The translations under genes were made by a program, and so were the position numbers. The notes under the pieces were generated by a model. That model was not told where the DNA came from and did not search any database. It saw only the letters and a program-made list of their open reading frames with translations. DNA of 61,185 bases from Alphaproteobacteria bacterium (lineage in GTDB: Bacteria > Pseudomonadota > Alphaproteobacteria > SHVV01): contig VGEO01000011.1 of NCBI GenBank assembly GCA_016869275.1, positions 1-61,185 on the forward strand, written 5' to 3'. Shown one piece after another: positions 9,025 to 18,406 of this stretch (the stretch's first letter is position 1; each line of letters opens with the position of its first letter).

Positions 9025-9324
9025 CTATCCCAAAATCCCGGCGAGCTTTAGCGCGACCGCCATCGAGCCGTCGACCTTGAGTTTCCCCATCATGAAGGCG
9101 GTGGTGGGGTTGAGCTCGCCTTTGACGAGATCGAGAAAGTCGGCGAACGCGATCGTGATGGTGCAGTCGGCCTCGGCATCGGCGTTGCTGACCGACGGCG
9201 GTTTCTGCGAGCCGTCGACGTGGATCAAGCCGTCGCCGCCGAAGTCGAACTTGATTTTCGAATCGAAGTCGCTCGCGGCGAAGCGCTCGCGCATTCGTTC
9301 GGTGATTTCGTCGATCGTTGCCAT
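9025..9324 (-). CDS. SCP2 sterol-carrier domain protein
   Basis: 99 residues forming a single SCP2 domain. The family pattern is visible: an N-terminal helix (MATIDEITERMRERF), strands with KIKFDFGGDGLIHVDG and ADCTITIAFADFLDLVKGEL, and the C-terminal lid helix with FMMGKLKVDGSMAVALKLA. SCP2 proteins bind fatty acyl-CoA or sterol-like lipids and present them to oxidation enzymes. It is 12 bp downstream of the CoA-transferase/racemase gene on the same strand, so it probably belongs to that operon and serves lipid breakdown. Confidence 0.92.
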   Translation of the reverse strand: MATIDEITERMRERFAASDFDSKIKFDFGGDGLIHVDGSQKPPSVSNADAEADCTITIAFADFLDLVKGELNPTTAFMMGKLKVDGSMAVALKLAGILG

Positions 9325-9336
9325 GCGGGTCCTTTT

Positions 9337-10518
9337 CTAGATGACCGCGGCCTTGCGCAACGCCGCGATCTTGGCCGCATCGTAGCCGAGGTCGGCCAAA
9401 ACTTCGTCGGTATGTTCGCCGTGGAGCGGCGCCGAGCGCACGATCGCGAAGCGATCGTCGCTGTACTTGATCGGGTGCGCGAACTGATGCACGCGCCCGT
9501 CGGTCGGATGGTCGTCGACGACGAACATGCCGCGCGCCTTGAACTGGGCGTTCTCCATGCTCTCGGCGAGCGTCAGGACCGGCGCCAGGCAGCAATCGAC
9601 CCGCTCGCCGAGCGCCGTCCAATACGCCCACGGCTTCGACTTGAAGAGTTGGACGAGCTCGGCCCGGAGCCGGCGCCCCGCCTCGCCCCAGGTCTCACCC
9701 TTGCCTTTCCAGTCGGGGCGCGCGACCGCGTCGCAAAAGGCGTCCCAGAATTTGGGTTCGAGCGCGCCCAGGCTCATGTAGCGGCCGTCGGCGGTCGCGT
9801 AGACGCCGTAGCTCGGAATGCCGCCGGTCAGGTAATCGTCGCCCCGCGCCCGCGTCGCGCCTTGTTCATCGAGCCGCGCCAGCGCGATCACCGCGTGCGC
9901 GAGCGTGCAGTCGGTCATCGACACATCGACGTAGCGGCCCATGCCCGTCCGCTGCTGCTCGACCAGCGCGCCCAAGATCCCCATCGCCGCGGCGAGCGAG
10001 CCGCCGGCCAGATCGGCGATCTGGAAGTTGATGAGCGCGGGCGGACCGCCATAGTCGCCCCACTGGTCGACGACCCCGGCGTAGGCGCAGTAGTTCAAGT
10101 CGTGTCCGGCGCGCTCGCGGTAGGGACCGTCCTGGCCGTAGCCCGAGATCGAGCAGTAGACGACGCGCGGGCTGGCGGCGCTGACGGCGGCGTAGCCGAC
10201 GCCCAGGCGGTCGGCGACGCCGGGGCGGAAGCTCTCGACCACGGCATCGGCGCCCTTCAAGAGATCGAAGAACACCGCCTTGCCCTCGGGCTTCCGCAAG
10301 TCGAGCTTGATCGAGCGCTTGTTGCGGTTGACCACCAGGAAGAAGCTCGAGTGCTTTACTTTGAGCGGCTCGATCCAGCGCGAATAGTCGCCGCGGTCGG
10401 GGTCCTCGATCTTGACGACGTCGGCGCCCATGTCGGCCAGGTGCAGCGTGCACATCGACCCCGGCAAGAGCCGCGTCAAATCGAGGATCTTGATTCCGGC
10501 GAGCGGTTTCGCGCGCAT
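9337..10518 (-). CDS. CaiB/BaiF family III CoA-transferase or alpha-methylacyl-CoA racemase
   Basis: 393 residues, close to alpha-methylacyl-CoA racemase in length. The N-terminal PLAGIKILDLTRLLPGSMCT and ADMGADVVKIEDPDRGDY segments, NKRSIKLDLRKPEG, VVESFRPGVADRLG and YCSISGYGQDGP are hallmark family III motifs. The active-site Asp falls in GMGRYVDVSMTDC. Racemases and transferases of this fold cannot be separated with certainty by eye. The SCP2 gene beside it and the beta-oxidation genes upstream favour a racemase acting on 2-methyl-branched acyl-CoAs, as in sterol side chain or branched lipid breakdown. Start is the ATG at 10518. Confidence 0.88.
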   Translation of the reverse strand: MRAKPLAGIKILDLTRLLPGSMCTLHLADMGADVVKIEDPDRGDYSRWIEPLKVKHSSFFLVVNRNKRSIKLDLRKPEGKAVFFDLLKGADAVVESFRPGVADRLGVGYAAVSAASPRVVYCSISGYGQDGPYRERAGHDLNYCAYAGVVDQWGDYGGPPALINFQIADLAGGSLAAAMGILGALVEQQRTGMGRYVDVSMTDCTLAHAVIALARLDEQGATRARGDDYLTGGIPSYGVYATADGRYMSLGALEPKFWDAFCDAVARPDWKGKGETWGEAGRRLRAELVQLFKSKPWAYWTALGERVDCCLAPVLTLAESMENAQFKARGMFVVDDHPTDGRVHQFAHPIKYSDDRFAIVRSAPLHGEHTDEVLADLGYDAAKIAALRKAAVI

Positions 10519-10568
10519 GGTCGCCCTCCGAGGTGAAAACGCTGGACGAAGCGAGCGAGCGGCGCCGC

Positions 10569-12359
10569 TCAGAAATCCGCCGCGTCGAGCGCCATCAGGT
10601 TGCCCGCGCCCGAGGTGAGCTTGGAGAGGAGCGACGACGTTTCAGGCAGCAGCCGCTCCATGAAGAAGCGCGCCGTGGCGAGCTTGGCCTGGTAGAAGCG
10701 CTTGTCGTCGGCGCCGTTGGCCAGCTTCTCGTTCGCGACCTCGGCCATCTGCGCCCAGATGTAGGCCATCGCCACCAGCGCGAACAACTTCAGGTAATCG
10801 CTGGCCGCGGCGCCGGCCTGGTTGGGATCGCGCAGGCCCTGCTCGCCGATCCACGCCGTCGCCTGCTGCAGCCGGGCGAACGACTTGGCGAGCGGCCTGA
10901 CGTAGTCCGCGAGCGCCGGGTCGTTGGCGTTGGCCTGGATGAAGCGATCGACCGGGTGGAAGAACTGGCGCAAAAGCCGCCCCATCCCCTGCGGCAGCTT
11001 GCGGCCGACGAGGTCGAGCGCCTGGATGCCGTTCGCGCCTTCGTAGATCTGGCTGATGCGGGCGTCGCGCACGAACTGTTCCATGCCGGTCTCGACGATG
11101 TAGCCCGAGCCGCCAAAGCATTGCTGGCCGGTATTGACGCACTCGTAGCCGAAATCGGTGAAATAGGCCTTGATCACCGGCGTCAGCAGCGCGACGAGAT
11201 CGTCGGCATCGCGCCGCGCGCGCGGGTCGGGATGCTTGTGGGCGAGGTCGAGGTTCAAGCCGACCCAGGCGGCGAGCGCGCGCGCACCTTCGTTGAAGGC
11301 GCGCATGGTGAGCAGCATGCGCCGCACGTCGGGGTGGACGATGATCGGGTCGGCGGCGTGGTCGGGCTCGGCGGCGCCTTTGAGCGCGCGGCCCTGACGG
11401 CGCTCCTTGGCGTAGTGGGCGGCGTTCTGGTAGGCGATCTCGGAGAGCGCCAAGCCCTGGACCCCGACCGCGAGGCGGGCCGAGTTCATCATCGTGAACA
11501 TCGCGCGCATGCCTTTGTGCTTCTCGCCGAGCAGATAGCCGGTCGCGTCCTCGTAGTTCATGACGCAGGTGGCCGAGCCCTTGATCCCCATCTTGTGCTC
11601 GATCGAGCCGCAGCGAACGCCGTTGCGCCGCCCCGGCGTGCCGTCGGCGTCGAGCAGGAACTTGGGCACGATGAAGAGCGAGATGCCGCGGGTTCCGGCG
11701 GGCGCGCCGACGATCCGCGCCAGCACCAGGTGGATGATGTTCGCGGTCAGGTCGTGCTCGCCGGCCGAGATGAAGATCTTGGTGCCGGTGATGCGGTAGC
11801 TGCCATCGGCCTGCGGCTCGGCCTTGGTGCGGATCAAGCCGAGATCGGTGCCGCAATGGGGCTCGGTCAGGTTCATGGTGCCGCCCCACTCGCCGGCGAC
11901 GAGTTTGGGCATATAGGTCGCCTTCTGCTCGGGACTCCCGTGCTTCGAGATCGCCTCGGCGGCGCCGGCGGCCAAGCCGGGATAGGTGGTGTAGGCGAGG
12001 TTGGCCGACATCGACATCTCGCCGAAGCACTCGGCCAAGACCCGCGGCAAGCCCTGGCCGCCGTATTCGGGCGCGAACGAAAGCCCGTTCCAGCCGCCGG
12101 CGACGAAGGCCCGGTGGGCGTCCTTGTAACCCGTGGGCGTCGTCACCGTGCCGTTGGCGTAGGTGCAGCCCTTGGCGTCGCCCGGCGCGTTGGCCGGGAA
12201 CAGCACGTCCTCGCAAAGCTTGCCGCCGCCCTCGAGCACGGCGGCGATCAAGTCGGGCGTCACTTCCTCGAACCCCGGCAGATGACGGAGCGTGTCGATT
12301 TTCAGGAAATCGCGAAGCACGAAGTCGAAATCGCGAAGGGGCGCACGGTAGGTCGGCAT
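10569..12359 (-). CDS. Acyl-CoA dehydrogenase, long DmdC/FadE type with C-terminal extension
   Basis: 596 residues, the long form of the family. It opens with MPTYRAPLRDFDFVLRDFL, typical of the group that includes 3-methylmercaptopropionyl-CoA dehydrogenase and Bacillus FadE. FAD-binding segments include NLTEPHCGTDLGLIRTKA and GTKIFISAGEHDL; later come CFGGSGYIVETG and ARISQIYEGANGIQALDL, and a C-terminal helical domain. It introduces the 2,3-double bond into an acyl-CoA, passing electrons to ETF. It is downstream of the FadN-like and thiolase genes on the same strand, repeating the gene content of the Bacillus fadNAE operon. The DMSP-specific role of DmdC is possible but less likely in this context. 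Confidence 0.92.
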   Translation of the reverse strand: MPTYRAPLRDFDFVLRDFLKIDTLRHLPGFEEVTPDLIAAVLEGGGKLCEDVLFPANAPGDAKGCTYANGTVTTPTGYKDAHRAFVAGGWNGLSFAPEYGGQGLPRVLAECFGEMSMSANLAYTTYPGLAAGAAEAISKHGSPEQKATYMPKLVAGEWGGTMNLTEPHCGTDLGLIRTKAEPQADGSYRITGTKIFISAGEHDLTANIIHLVLARIVGAPAGTRGISLFIVPKFLLDADGTPGRRNGVRCGSIEHKMGIKGSATCVMNYEDATGYLLGEKHKGMRAMFTMMNSARLAVGVQGLALSEIAYQNAAHYAKERRQGRALKGAAEPDHAADPIIVHPDVRRMLLTMRAFNEGARALAAWVGLNLDLAHKHPDPRARRDADDLVALLTPVIKAYFTDFGYECVNTGQQCFGGSGYIVETGMEQFVRDARISQIYEGANGIQALDLVGRKLPQGMGRLLRQFFHPVDRFIQANANDPALADYVRPLAKSFARLQQATAWIGEQGLRDPNQAGAAASDYLKLFALVAMAYIWAQMAEVANEKLANGADDKRFYQAKLATARFFMERLLPETSSLLSKLTSGAGNLMALDAADF

Positions 12360-12469
12360 ATTGGTTCTTACCTTCTGGCGTCACGGCCCGCCAAGGCGGG
12401 GGACAGGGTCACGCTTCGACGGATCGAAGGTACGGCGGGCTGAAATGCGAACGCGGCCCTCTCCCTACC

Positions 12470-12491
12470 CTCCCCCTGCGAACAGGGGGAG
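12470..12491. terminator. Perfect 9-bp hairpin in the gap between the FadN-like and acyl-CoA dehydrogenase genes
   Basis: CTCCCCCTG (12470-12478), loop CGAA, CAGGGGGAG (12483-12491): a perfect stem. It lies in the 203-bp gap 12360-12562 between two leftward genes and lacks a following T run, so it may be an RNA processing or stabilising hairpin, or a diverged family B element, rather than a true terminator. The rest of the gap shows no gene. Confidence 0.5.
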
Positions 12492-12562
12492 CGGGCACCC
12501 TGCGGGTCCAAGGGAAGGACGGAAATGCGTGAACGCGCTCGCGCTGGCTTGAACATGGCTCC

Positions 12563-14908
12563 TCAATTCCTGAGCGGCTTGCCGATTTCGAGCGTGTGCT
12601 CGAGCCGGTCGAGGGTGGGCGTGGTTTTGAGGAGCGCGGTCACCGCTTCGCGTTCGAGCGCGAGCAAGTCCTTCTCGGTCGTCACTTGCGTGATGTCGGT
12701 ATCGCCGCCCGAGACGACGCGCGCCAAATGTCCGAGCACGGTGCCATCGTGCGCGGTCGCCTTGCCGTTCTTGACGAAACCGGTGACCGCGAGCTCGAGC
12801 GCGACCCGCGCCGTCGGCCCGGGCAACTGCAGTTCGGGCTTGGCCGGCGGCTGGTAGCCGGCGACGAGCGAGAGCGCTTTCGCTTTGGCATCGGCCAACA
12901 CGCGGTCGCGGTTCATGGTGATGCCGTCGCCCGGGCGGAAATAGAGGAGTTCCTTGGCTTCGGCGGCCGAGCGCGCGACCTTGGCCAGGCTGATGGTCTC
13001 GAACGCGCTCGCCAAGGGCGGCATCGGGCCGCCCGGCCGTTTCTTGTTCAGCGTGTGGCGAATCACCATTTCCTTGGTTCCTCCCCACGCCGGCACCATG
13101 CCGACGCCGACCTCGACCAGGCCGACATAGCTTTCGGCGTGGGCCTGGATCGCGCTGCAGTGGAGCAGCACCTCGCAGCCGCCGCCCAATGCCATGCCGG
13201 ACGGCGCGCCGACCACGGGATAAGGCGCGTATTTGAGCCCGAGATACGCGTCCTGCCCTTCGCGGGTCGTCTGTTCGATCACCGGCCACATCGCGGCGTT
13301 GGCGGCGAACAGCGCCAGGCCGATGTTGGCGCCGACCGAGAAGTTCTCGCCCTCGTTATAGATCACGAGGGCTTTGAAGCCTTTCTTGTCGAGCTTGGCC
13401 GCCTCGCGCACGATGGCGATGATCAGCGGATCGATCGAGTTCATCTTGGAATGGAACTCGAGGCAGGCGACGCCATCGCCGATGTCCCAGATCGAGGCCG
13501 AGGCGTTGCCGGCGACCGGCTGCTTGCCGCGCTTGAAGTCGCCCAAGCGAATGACGCCCGCGGGCCGCGCCAGCGGCGCGTAGCGCCCATCGGCGCGGCG
13601 GACTTCGGTCCCGGCTGCGCCTTCGCGGTAGATCGGCTCGCCCTTGGCCGCCGCGAGGTAGGGCGGCACCGCGACGCCGTCGGCTTCAAGCCGCTCGGCC
13701 AGCCAGCCGGTGCCGAGCTGATCGATCTGCTCGAACGGGCCGTACTTCCACATGTAGCCCGAGCGCATCGCGCGATCGACCAGCGCGGGATCGTCGCCGA
13801 TCTCGGGCAGCAGCCCGGCGACGTAAGCGAGCGTCTTCGCGAGCACGCGCCAGGCGTAGCGGCCGCCCTTGTCGGGGTGCTCGACCAGCGCCCGCAAGCC
13901 GCGCGTCTTGGCGCTTTCGAGCGCGGCTTTCTCCGACGGCCGGTAGACGCCGGTTGCGAGATCGCGCGCTTCCTTGACGCGCTCGCCGTCCGTCTTGGTC
14001 ATGCGATAGAAGCCGCCCTTGCCTTTGCGCCCGGTGTTGCCCTCCTGGATCATGGTCTTGATCAAGGTGGCGAGCGGGCCCTGCTCGTCGTGGACGGCGT
14101 GGAACGGGTCGCTCGCGGGCAGGAGTTCGGCCATCGAGCGCATGACGTGGGGCGAAAGGTCGATACCGGTCAAATCGGCGAGACCGAAGATTCCGGTCTT
14201 CGGAATCCCCATCGGCCGGCCGACGATGGCGTCGGCCTCTTCGACCGTGAGCCCCATCGCCAGCGCCTCGCCCATCGCGACCGTCATCCAGTAGATGCCG
14301 ATCCGGTTGGCGATGAAGCCCGGGGTGTCGCGGCAATCGACCACGTCCTTGCCGAGGTGGAGATCGCTAAACCGCCGCAAGCGTTCGATCGCATCGGCGC
14401 GCGTGTCCTTGCCGGCGACGATCTCCAACAGTCGCATGTAGCGCGGCGGGTTGAAGAAGTGGGTGATGGCGAAGTCGCGCTTGAAGCCCGCGGACTGTCC
14501 TTCGATCAGGCGCGCCAGCGGAATGGTCGAGGTGTTCGAGGAGACGATGCCGCCCTTTTTGCGCGCCCCGTCGATCTTGGCGTAGAGCGCGTGCTTGATC
14601 TGGACGTTCTCGACCACCGCTTCGCAGATCCAATCGGCGTCGGCGATCAGGCCCAGATCGTCGTCGAAATTCCCGGGCGTCACCAGTTCGGCCGCGGCGC
14701 GCGACATGAACGGCGCCGGGTTGGTCTTGAGCATGCGCTCGATCGCGCCCTTGGCGAGCGCGCTGCGGTCCGAACCGTCCTTGGCCGGGATATCGAGGAG
14801 GACGACCGGCACGCCGGCGTTGGCGACGTGGGCGGCGATCGCCGCGCCCATGACGCCGGCGCCCAGGACTGCGACCTTGCCGAATCGGCCGTCGTCGCCG
14901 GCGGCCAT
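12563..14908 (-). CDS. fadN: FadN-like 3-hydroxyacyl-CoA dehydrogenase / enoyl-CoA hydratase
   Basis: 781 residues from the ATG at 14908, whose A is shared with the thiolase stop (TGATG), indicating translational coupling; a 16-residue upstream extension is less likely. Order of domains: NAD-binding 3-hydroxyacyl-CoA dehydrogenase (VAVLGAGVMGAAIAAHVANA, residues about 9-200), its C-terminal dimer domain (about 200-330 with a second repeat to about 440), then a crotonase domain at the C-terminus (about 470-720; LEFHSKMNSID, NFSVGANI, MALGGGCEVLLHCS). This is the order of Bacillus FadN, the reverse of E. coli FadB. It hydrates and oxidises the acyl-CoA chain in beta-oxidation. Confidence 0.92.
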   Translation of the reverse strand: MAAGDDGRFGKVAVLGAGVMGAAIAAHVANAGVPVVLLDIPAKDGSDRSALAKGAIERMLKTNPAPFMSRAAAELVTPGNFDDDLGLIADADWICEAVVENVQIKHALYAKIDGARKKGGIVSSNTSTIPLARLIEGQSAGFKRDFAITHFFNPPRYMRLLEIVAGKDTRADAIERLRRFSDLHLGKDVVDCRDTPGFIANRIGIYWMTVAMGEALAMGLTVEEADAIVGRPMGIPKTGIFGLADLTGIDLSPHVMRSMAELLPASDPFHAVHDEQGPLATLIKTMIQEGNTGRKGKGGFYRMTKTDGERVKEARDLATGVYRPSEKAALESAKTRGLRALVEHPDKGGRYAWRVLAKTLAYVAGLLPEIGDDPALVDRAMRSGYMWKYGPFEQIDQLGTGWLAERLEADGVAVPPYLAAAKGEPIYREGAAGTEVRRADGRYAPLARPAGVIRLGDFKRGKQPVAGNASASIWDIGDGVACLEFHSKMNSIDPLIIAIVREAAKLDKKGFKALVIYNEGENFSVGANIGLALFAANAAMWPVIEQTTREGQDAYLGLKYAPYPVVGAPSGMALGGGCEVLLHCSAIQAHAESYVGLVEVGVGMVPAWGGTKEMVIRHTLNKKRPGGPMPPLASAFETISLAKVARSAAEAKELLYFRPGDGITMNRDRVLADAKAKALSLVAGYQPPAKPELQLPGPTARVALELAVTGFVKNGKATAHDGTVLGHLARVVSGGDTDITQVTTEKDLLALEREAVTALLKTTPTLDRLEHTLEIGKPLRN

Positions 14909-16044
14909 CAGCACGCCTCTAGGACGGTGGCGATGCCCTGACCGCCGCCGATGCACTGGGTGGCGAGCGCATAGCGTTTGCCTTCGCGCTTCAAGAGCGC
15001 CGCGGCCTTGCCGGTGATGCGGGCGCCGGTCGCGCCCAACGGGTGGCCCAAGGCGATCGCGCCGCCATCGAGATTGATCCGCTGCTGGTTCATCTTCGAT
15101 TCGTGCACGACCGCGATCGCTTGCGCCGCAAACGCTTCGTTCAGTTCGATGATGTCGATGTCGTCGAGCTTCAAACCGGCGCGCTTCAACGCTTTGGCGG
15201 TGGCGCCGACCGGCCCGATCCCCATTATTTCGGGCGCGCAGCCGTGGACGCCGATGCTCTTCAGCCGCGCGAGCTTCGGCAGCTTGTGCTTATCGGCGTA
15301 GGTCTCGCTGCACACCAGCACCGCCGCCGCGCCGTCGGTCAGGGGCGAGGACGTGCCGGCGGTGACGGTGCCGGCCTTGTCGAACGCCGGTTCGAGCGTG
15401 TCGAGCACGGCCTGGGTGGTGTCGGGCCGGATGCCGCCGTCGGCCTCGACCCGCAGGTTGCCGACCACGATCGGCACGATCTCGTCCTTGAACTTGCCGT
15501 TCTTCTGCGCTGCCGAAGCCTTGGCGTGCGAATCGACCGCGAACGCCTGCTGCGCCTGGCGGTCGATCTTGTATTTCCGCGCCAAATTCTCCGCCGTCTC
15601 GCCCATCGAAATGTAGACCTCGGGCTGGCGCTGGTAGAGCCCGGGGTGCGGCGCCGGGTTGAAGCCGGTCATCGGCACCCGCGTCATCGACTCGACCCCG
15701 GCGCAGACATAGGCCTCGCCCGCGCCCAACTGGATCGAACCGGCGGCGATGTGGATCGCCTGCATCGAGGAGCCGCAGAAGCGGTTGACGGTGGCACCGG
15801 CGACGCTCTGCGGCAGGCCGGCCAGGAACACCGCGATGCGGGCGACGTTGAAGCCCTGCTCGCCTTCGGGGAAGGCGCAGCCCATGACGACGTCCTCGAT
15901 GTCGTTGGGGTCGATCCCGCTCTTGGCGACCAGGCTCTTGATCACCTGCCCGACCAGCTCGTCGGGGCGGACCTTGGCGAGCCCGCCTTTGCGGGCGAGC
16001 GTGAAGGGCGAACGCGCGTAGCCGCAGATGACGATACTTTTCAT
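14908..16044 (-). CDS. fadA: Acetyl-CoA acyltransferase (3-ketoacyl-CoA thiolase)
   Basis: 378 residues from the ATG at 16044; AGGAG lies 4 bases upstream, which decides this start over a GTG two codons earlier. Thiolase residues are all visible: the acyl-binding Cys in VNRFCGSSMQAIHIAAG, the His in GHPLGATGARITG and the second Cys in LATQCIGGGQGIATV. It cleaves 3-ketoacyl-CoA with CoA, closing the beta-oxidation cycle. Its TGA overlaps the ATG of the fadN-like gene, so the pair is translated together, as in other fadA/fadN or fadA/fadB units. Confidence 0.95.
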   Translation of the reverse strand: MKSIVICGYARSPFTLARKGGLAKVRPDELVGQVIKSLVAKSGIDPNDIEDVVMGCAFPEGEQGFNVARIAVFLAGLPQSVAGATVNRFCGSSMQAIHIAAGSIQLGAGEAYVCAGVESMTRVPMTGFNPAPHPGLYQRQPEVYISMGETAENLARKYKIDRQAQQAFAVDSHAKASAAQKNGKFKDEIVPIVVGNLRVEADGGIRPDTTQAVLDTLEPAFDKAGTVTAGTSSPLTDGAAAVLVCSETYADKHKLPKLARLKSIGVHGCAPEIMGIGPVGATAKALKRAGLKLDDIDIIELNEAFAAQAIAVVHESKMNQQRINLDGGAIALGHPLGATGARITGKAAALLKREGKRYALATQCIGGGQGIATVLEAC

Positions 16045-16106
16045 GAGCACTCCTATGGTCCCGGCTGAGATCGAACCGTCGATCCGACGTCGTTGTCGGC
16101 CGGCGG

Positions 16107-17783
16107 TCAGACGATCGGATCGTACCCTATCAGGGCTTCGAAATGGCGGTGTCCGGCATTTTCGTCGCGCACAATACCGCGCCGCGGGGCGGGCGTGAAA
16201 TGGCGCTCGAGCAGAAGCTCGGCCACGATCGCCATGCGCCGGTCGCCGGCGGCGAGCCCGGCCGCGGCGTCATCGAGCGCGAGCGCGGCCGCCAACGTGT
16301 CCGCCATCAACGCCATCAGCCGCCGCGCGTGGCGCGCGGCGAGCGTCGGCTCGGCGGCGATTAACTTGACCGCGGCGCGGCAGTCTTCGAGCGCGCCGGC
16401 CACGGTTTGCGCGGCGCCGGCCAGAGCGTCGGGGAGGCGCGCCAGCACCGCCTCGATCCGCGCGGTGAACGCGGCGAACCCGCCATAGCGGGGCGACAAG
16501 AGCCGCAACACTTCGAGCGCCTGGATGTTGGCCGGGCCCTCCCACACCGTCGTCACCTGCGCATCGCGCAGGAGCCGCGGCGTCGCCATGTCATAGGTGT
16601 AGCCGTTGCCGCCGATGATCTCGATGGCGCTGCGGCAGGCGCGGTTGGCGTTCTCGGCGGTGCGATACTTAGCGAGCGCGGTCACGAGCCGGAGCCACGT
16701 CGTCTCGGCGGGATCCTGCTGTTCGCGGTCGAACGCGCGCGCCGCCTCGAAGGCGAGCACGAGGTCGGCGTCGAGCTCGACCAGGATCGCCAGGAGTTCG
16801 TCCTGGAGCATCGGATAGGCGGTGATCGTCTGGCCGAACGCCTGGCGGTGGCTGGCATAGCTCACCGCCTCGAGAAACGCGCGCCGCTGCAGCCCGACCG
16901 ACGCCACCGCGTTGTGAATGCGGCTGATCTCGAGCGCCTTCATCATCAACTTGAAGCCCTGCGGCGGCGGCGCCACTTCGAGCGACCACGCGTCGACCAG
17001 GTCGACCTCGCCGGTCGCGATGCCGCAGGTGCCGAGCTTGTCCTTGAGGCGGCGGATGCGGAGCGCGTTGGGGGTGCCGTCGTCGAGCGTCATCGGCACG
17101 AGATAGAGACCGAGGCCGGCGGTGCCGGGCGGCGCGCCCTCGGGCCGCGCGGTCGCGAGCGCCAAGCCGCCGTCGACATTGCTCACGAACCATTTGAGTC
17201 CGGCGAGCCGGACATGATCGTTGCGGGCGCGGGCGATCGTGGTCGAACCGCCGACGTCGCTCCCGCCGTGCAGTTCGGTGGCCCAGGTGCCGCCGGTGAG
17301 CGCGCGGCCGTCGCGGCGGACCAGGTCGGCGAGGTAGCGGGCTCTCAGCTCCGGCGGGCCGTGGCGGTCGAGCACGTAGGCGACGGCCCCGGTCATGGTG
17401 ACCGGGCAGTGGAGCGAGACATCGGCCTGCGAGAGCAGATAGCCCATGGCGAAGGTGGTCGCGAACGGCGCCGGCTCGGGGCCGTAATTCAGGCCGACCA
17501 CGCCTTTCATGTAGGCTTCGCGCGCGACCGCCTGCCAGGCCGGGTTGTAGCGGACCCGGTTCACGGTCGCGCCGTCGAGGTCGTAGGTCTCGAGGGTCGG
17601 GCGGCCGAAGCGGTCGGTATACTCGGCCTCGCGATCGACGGTGTCTCCGACCCAGGCGCCGAAGTCGGCGAGCGCCGGGGCGAAACGCGCGTGCGCGGCC
17701 CCGTCGATACGCCCGAGCACGCTGTGCAGGCGCGGGTCGATCGCGTAGAGATTTTGGCCGCGGACCTCGCGGGCGTAGCGCAT
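16107..17783 (-). CDS. AidB-like acyl-CoA dehydrogenase
   Basis: 558 residues from the ATG at 17783, preceded by GGAAAGG; an upstream extension lacks family character. The start MRYAREVRGQNLYAIDPRLH and the segments LHCPVTMTGAVAYVLDRHG, TGGTWATELHGGSDVGGS, RLKDKLGTCGIATGEVDL and EIIGGNGYTYDMATPRLLRD match the AidB branch of acyl-CoA dehydrogenases, with TTVWEGPANIQALEVLRLL. AidB proteins bind FAD and are linked to the alkylation response in E. coli; others act as ordinary dehydrogenases. Lying 62 bp downstream of the thiolase start, upstream in the same leftward unit, a lipid role is at least as likely as a DNA-damage role. Confidence 0.87.
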   Translation of the reverse strand: MRYAREVRGQNLYAIDPRLHSVLGRIDGAAHARFAPALADFGAWVGDTVDREAEYTDRFGRPTLETYDLDGATVNRVRYNPAWQAVAREAYMKGVVGLNYGPEPAPFATTFAMGYLLSQADVSLHCPVTMTGAVAYVLDRHGPPELRARYLADLVRRDGRALTGGTWATELHGGSDVGGSTTIARARNDHVRLAGLKWFVSNVDGGLALATARPEGAPPGTAGLGLYLVPMTLDDGTPNALRIRRLKDKLGTCGIATGEVDLVDAWSLEVAPPPQGFKLMMKALEISRIHNAVASVGLQRRAFLEAVSYASHRQAFGQTITAYPMLQDELLAILVELDADLVLAFEAARAFDREQQDPAETTWLRLVTALAKYRTAENANRACRSAIEIIGGNGYTYDMATPRLLRDAQVTTVWEGPANIQALEVLRLLSPRYGGFAAFTARIEAVLARLPDALAGAAQTVAGALEDCRAAVKLIAAEPTLAARHARRLMALMADTLAAALALDDAAAGLAAGDRRMAIVAELLLERHFTPAPRRGIVRDENAGHRHFEALIGYDPIV

Positions 17784-17911
17784 GACCGGCCTTTCCAAGG
17801 TCGTGCCATTGACAGTAGGGCGGGGGCGGGGGGCCGTCAAAACGCGCTGCGGTTCCGCCGTCGCTGCCCTAAAATGCCCGAGCACCGAAGCTCAGTGCCA
17901 AAGGGAGATCG

Positions 17912-18250
17912 ATGAGCGATCGGATCGGTACCTACCGCGACTTCTGGCCCTATTACCTGCGCGAGCACAGCCGGGTGCGCACACGCGGGTTGCATTATGT
18001 CGGCACGACCCTGGCGATCGCGTTCTTGGTCGCCCTGATCGCGAGCGGGGAGACCTGGTATCTGCTGGCGTCCGTGGTGAGCGGCTATTTGTTCGCGTGG
18101 ATCGGCCACTTTTTCGTCGAGCACAACCGGCCGGCGACGTTCCGTTATCCGTTTTGGTCGTTGGCGAGCGACTTCCGCATGTACTTTCTGGCGGTCGCTG
18201 CGCGGCTCGATCCGGAACTCGAGCGTGCTGGGGCAATCCCGGAGGCTTAG
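17912..18250 (+). CDS. DUF962 / Mpo1-like membrane protein
   Basis: 112 residues. The conserved family frame is clear: [22 protein letters not shown] at the start, two TM stretches (about 28-45 and 47-63), then [20 protein letters not shown]. The His residues in HYVGT and GHFFVEHN correspond to those that bind iron in yeast Mpo1, a dioxygenase for 2-hydroxy fatty acids. AAAGGGAGA precedes the ATG by 5 bases. It stands alone, divergent from the AidB-like gene. A link to odd-chain or hydroxy-fatty acid breakdown fits the neighbours but is inference. Confidence 0.85.
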   Translation: MSDRIGTYRDFWPYYLREHSRVRTRGLHYVGTTLAIAFLVALIASGETWYLLASVVSGYLFAWIGHFFVEHNRPATFRYPFWSLASDFRMYFLAVAARLDPELERAGAIPEA

Positions 18251-18406
18251 TCCTTGCTCCGGATGGTAAATTCACGAGGATCGGTCTATAAGCGAGGGTC
18301 GTCAAGGCGGGACCGACCGCCGGTGACTGGATAGGGGTAGCGACGCGTAGGCTTCATTCGAAGTTGGCAGCGCCGGCTGAGTCGGACGCTCGGCATCGGC
18401 GCGCTG

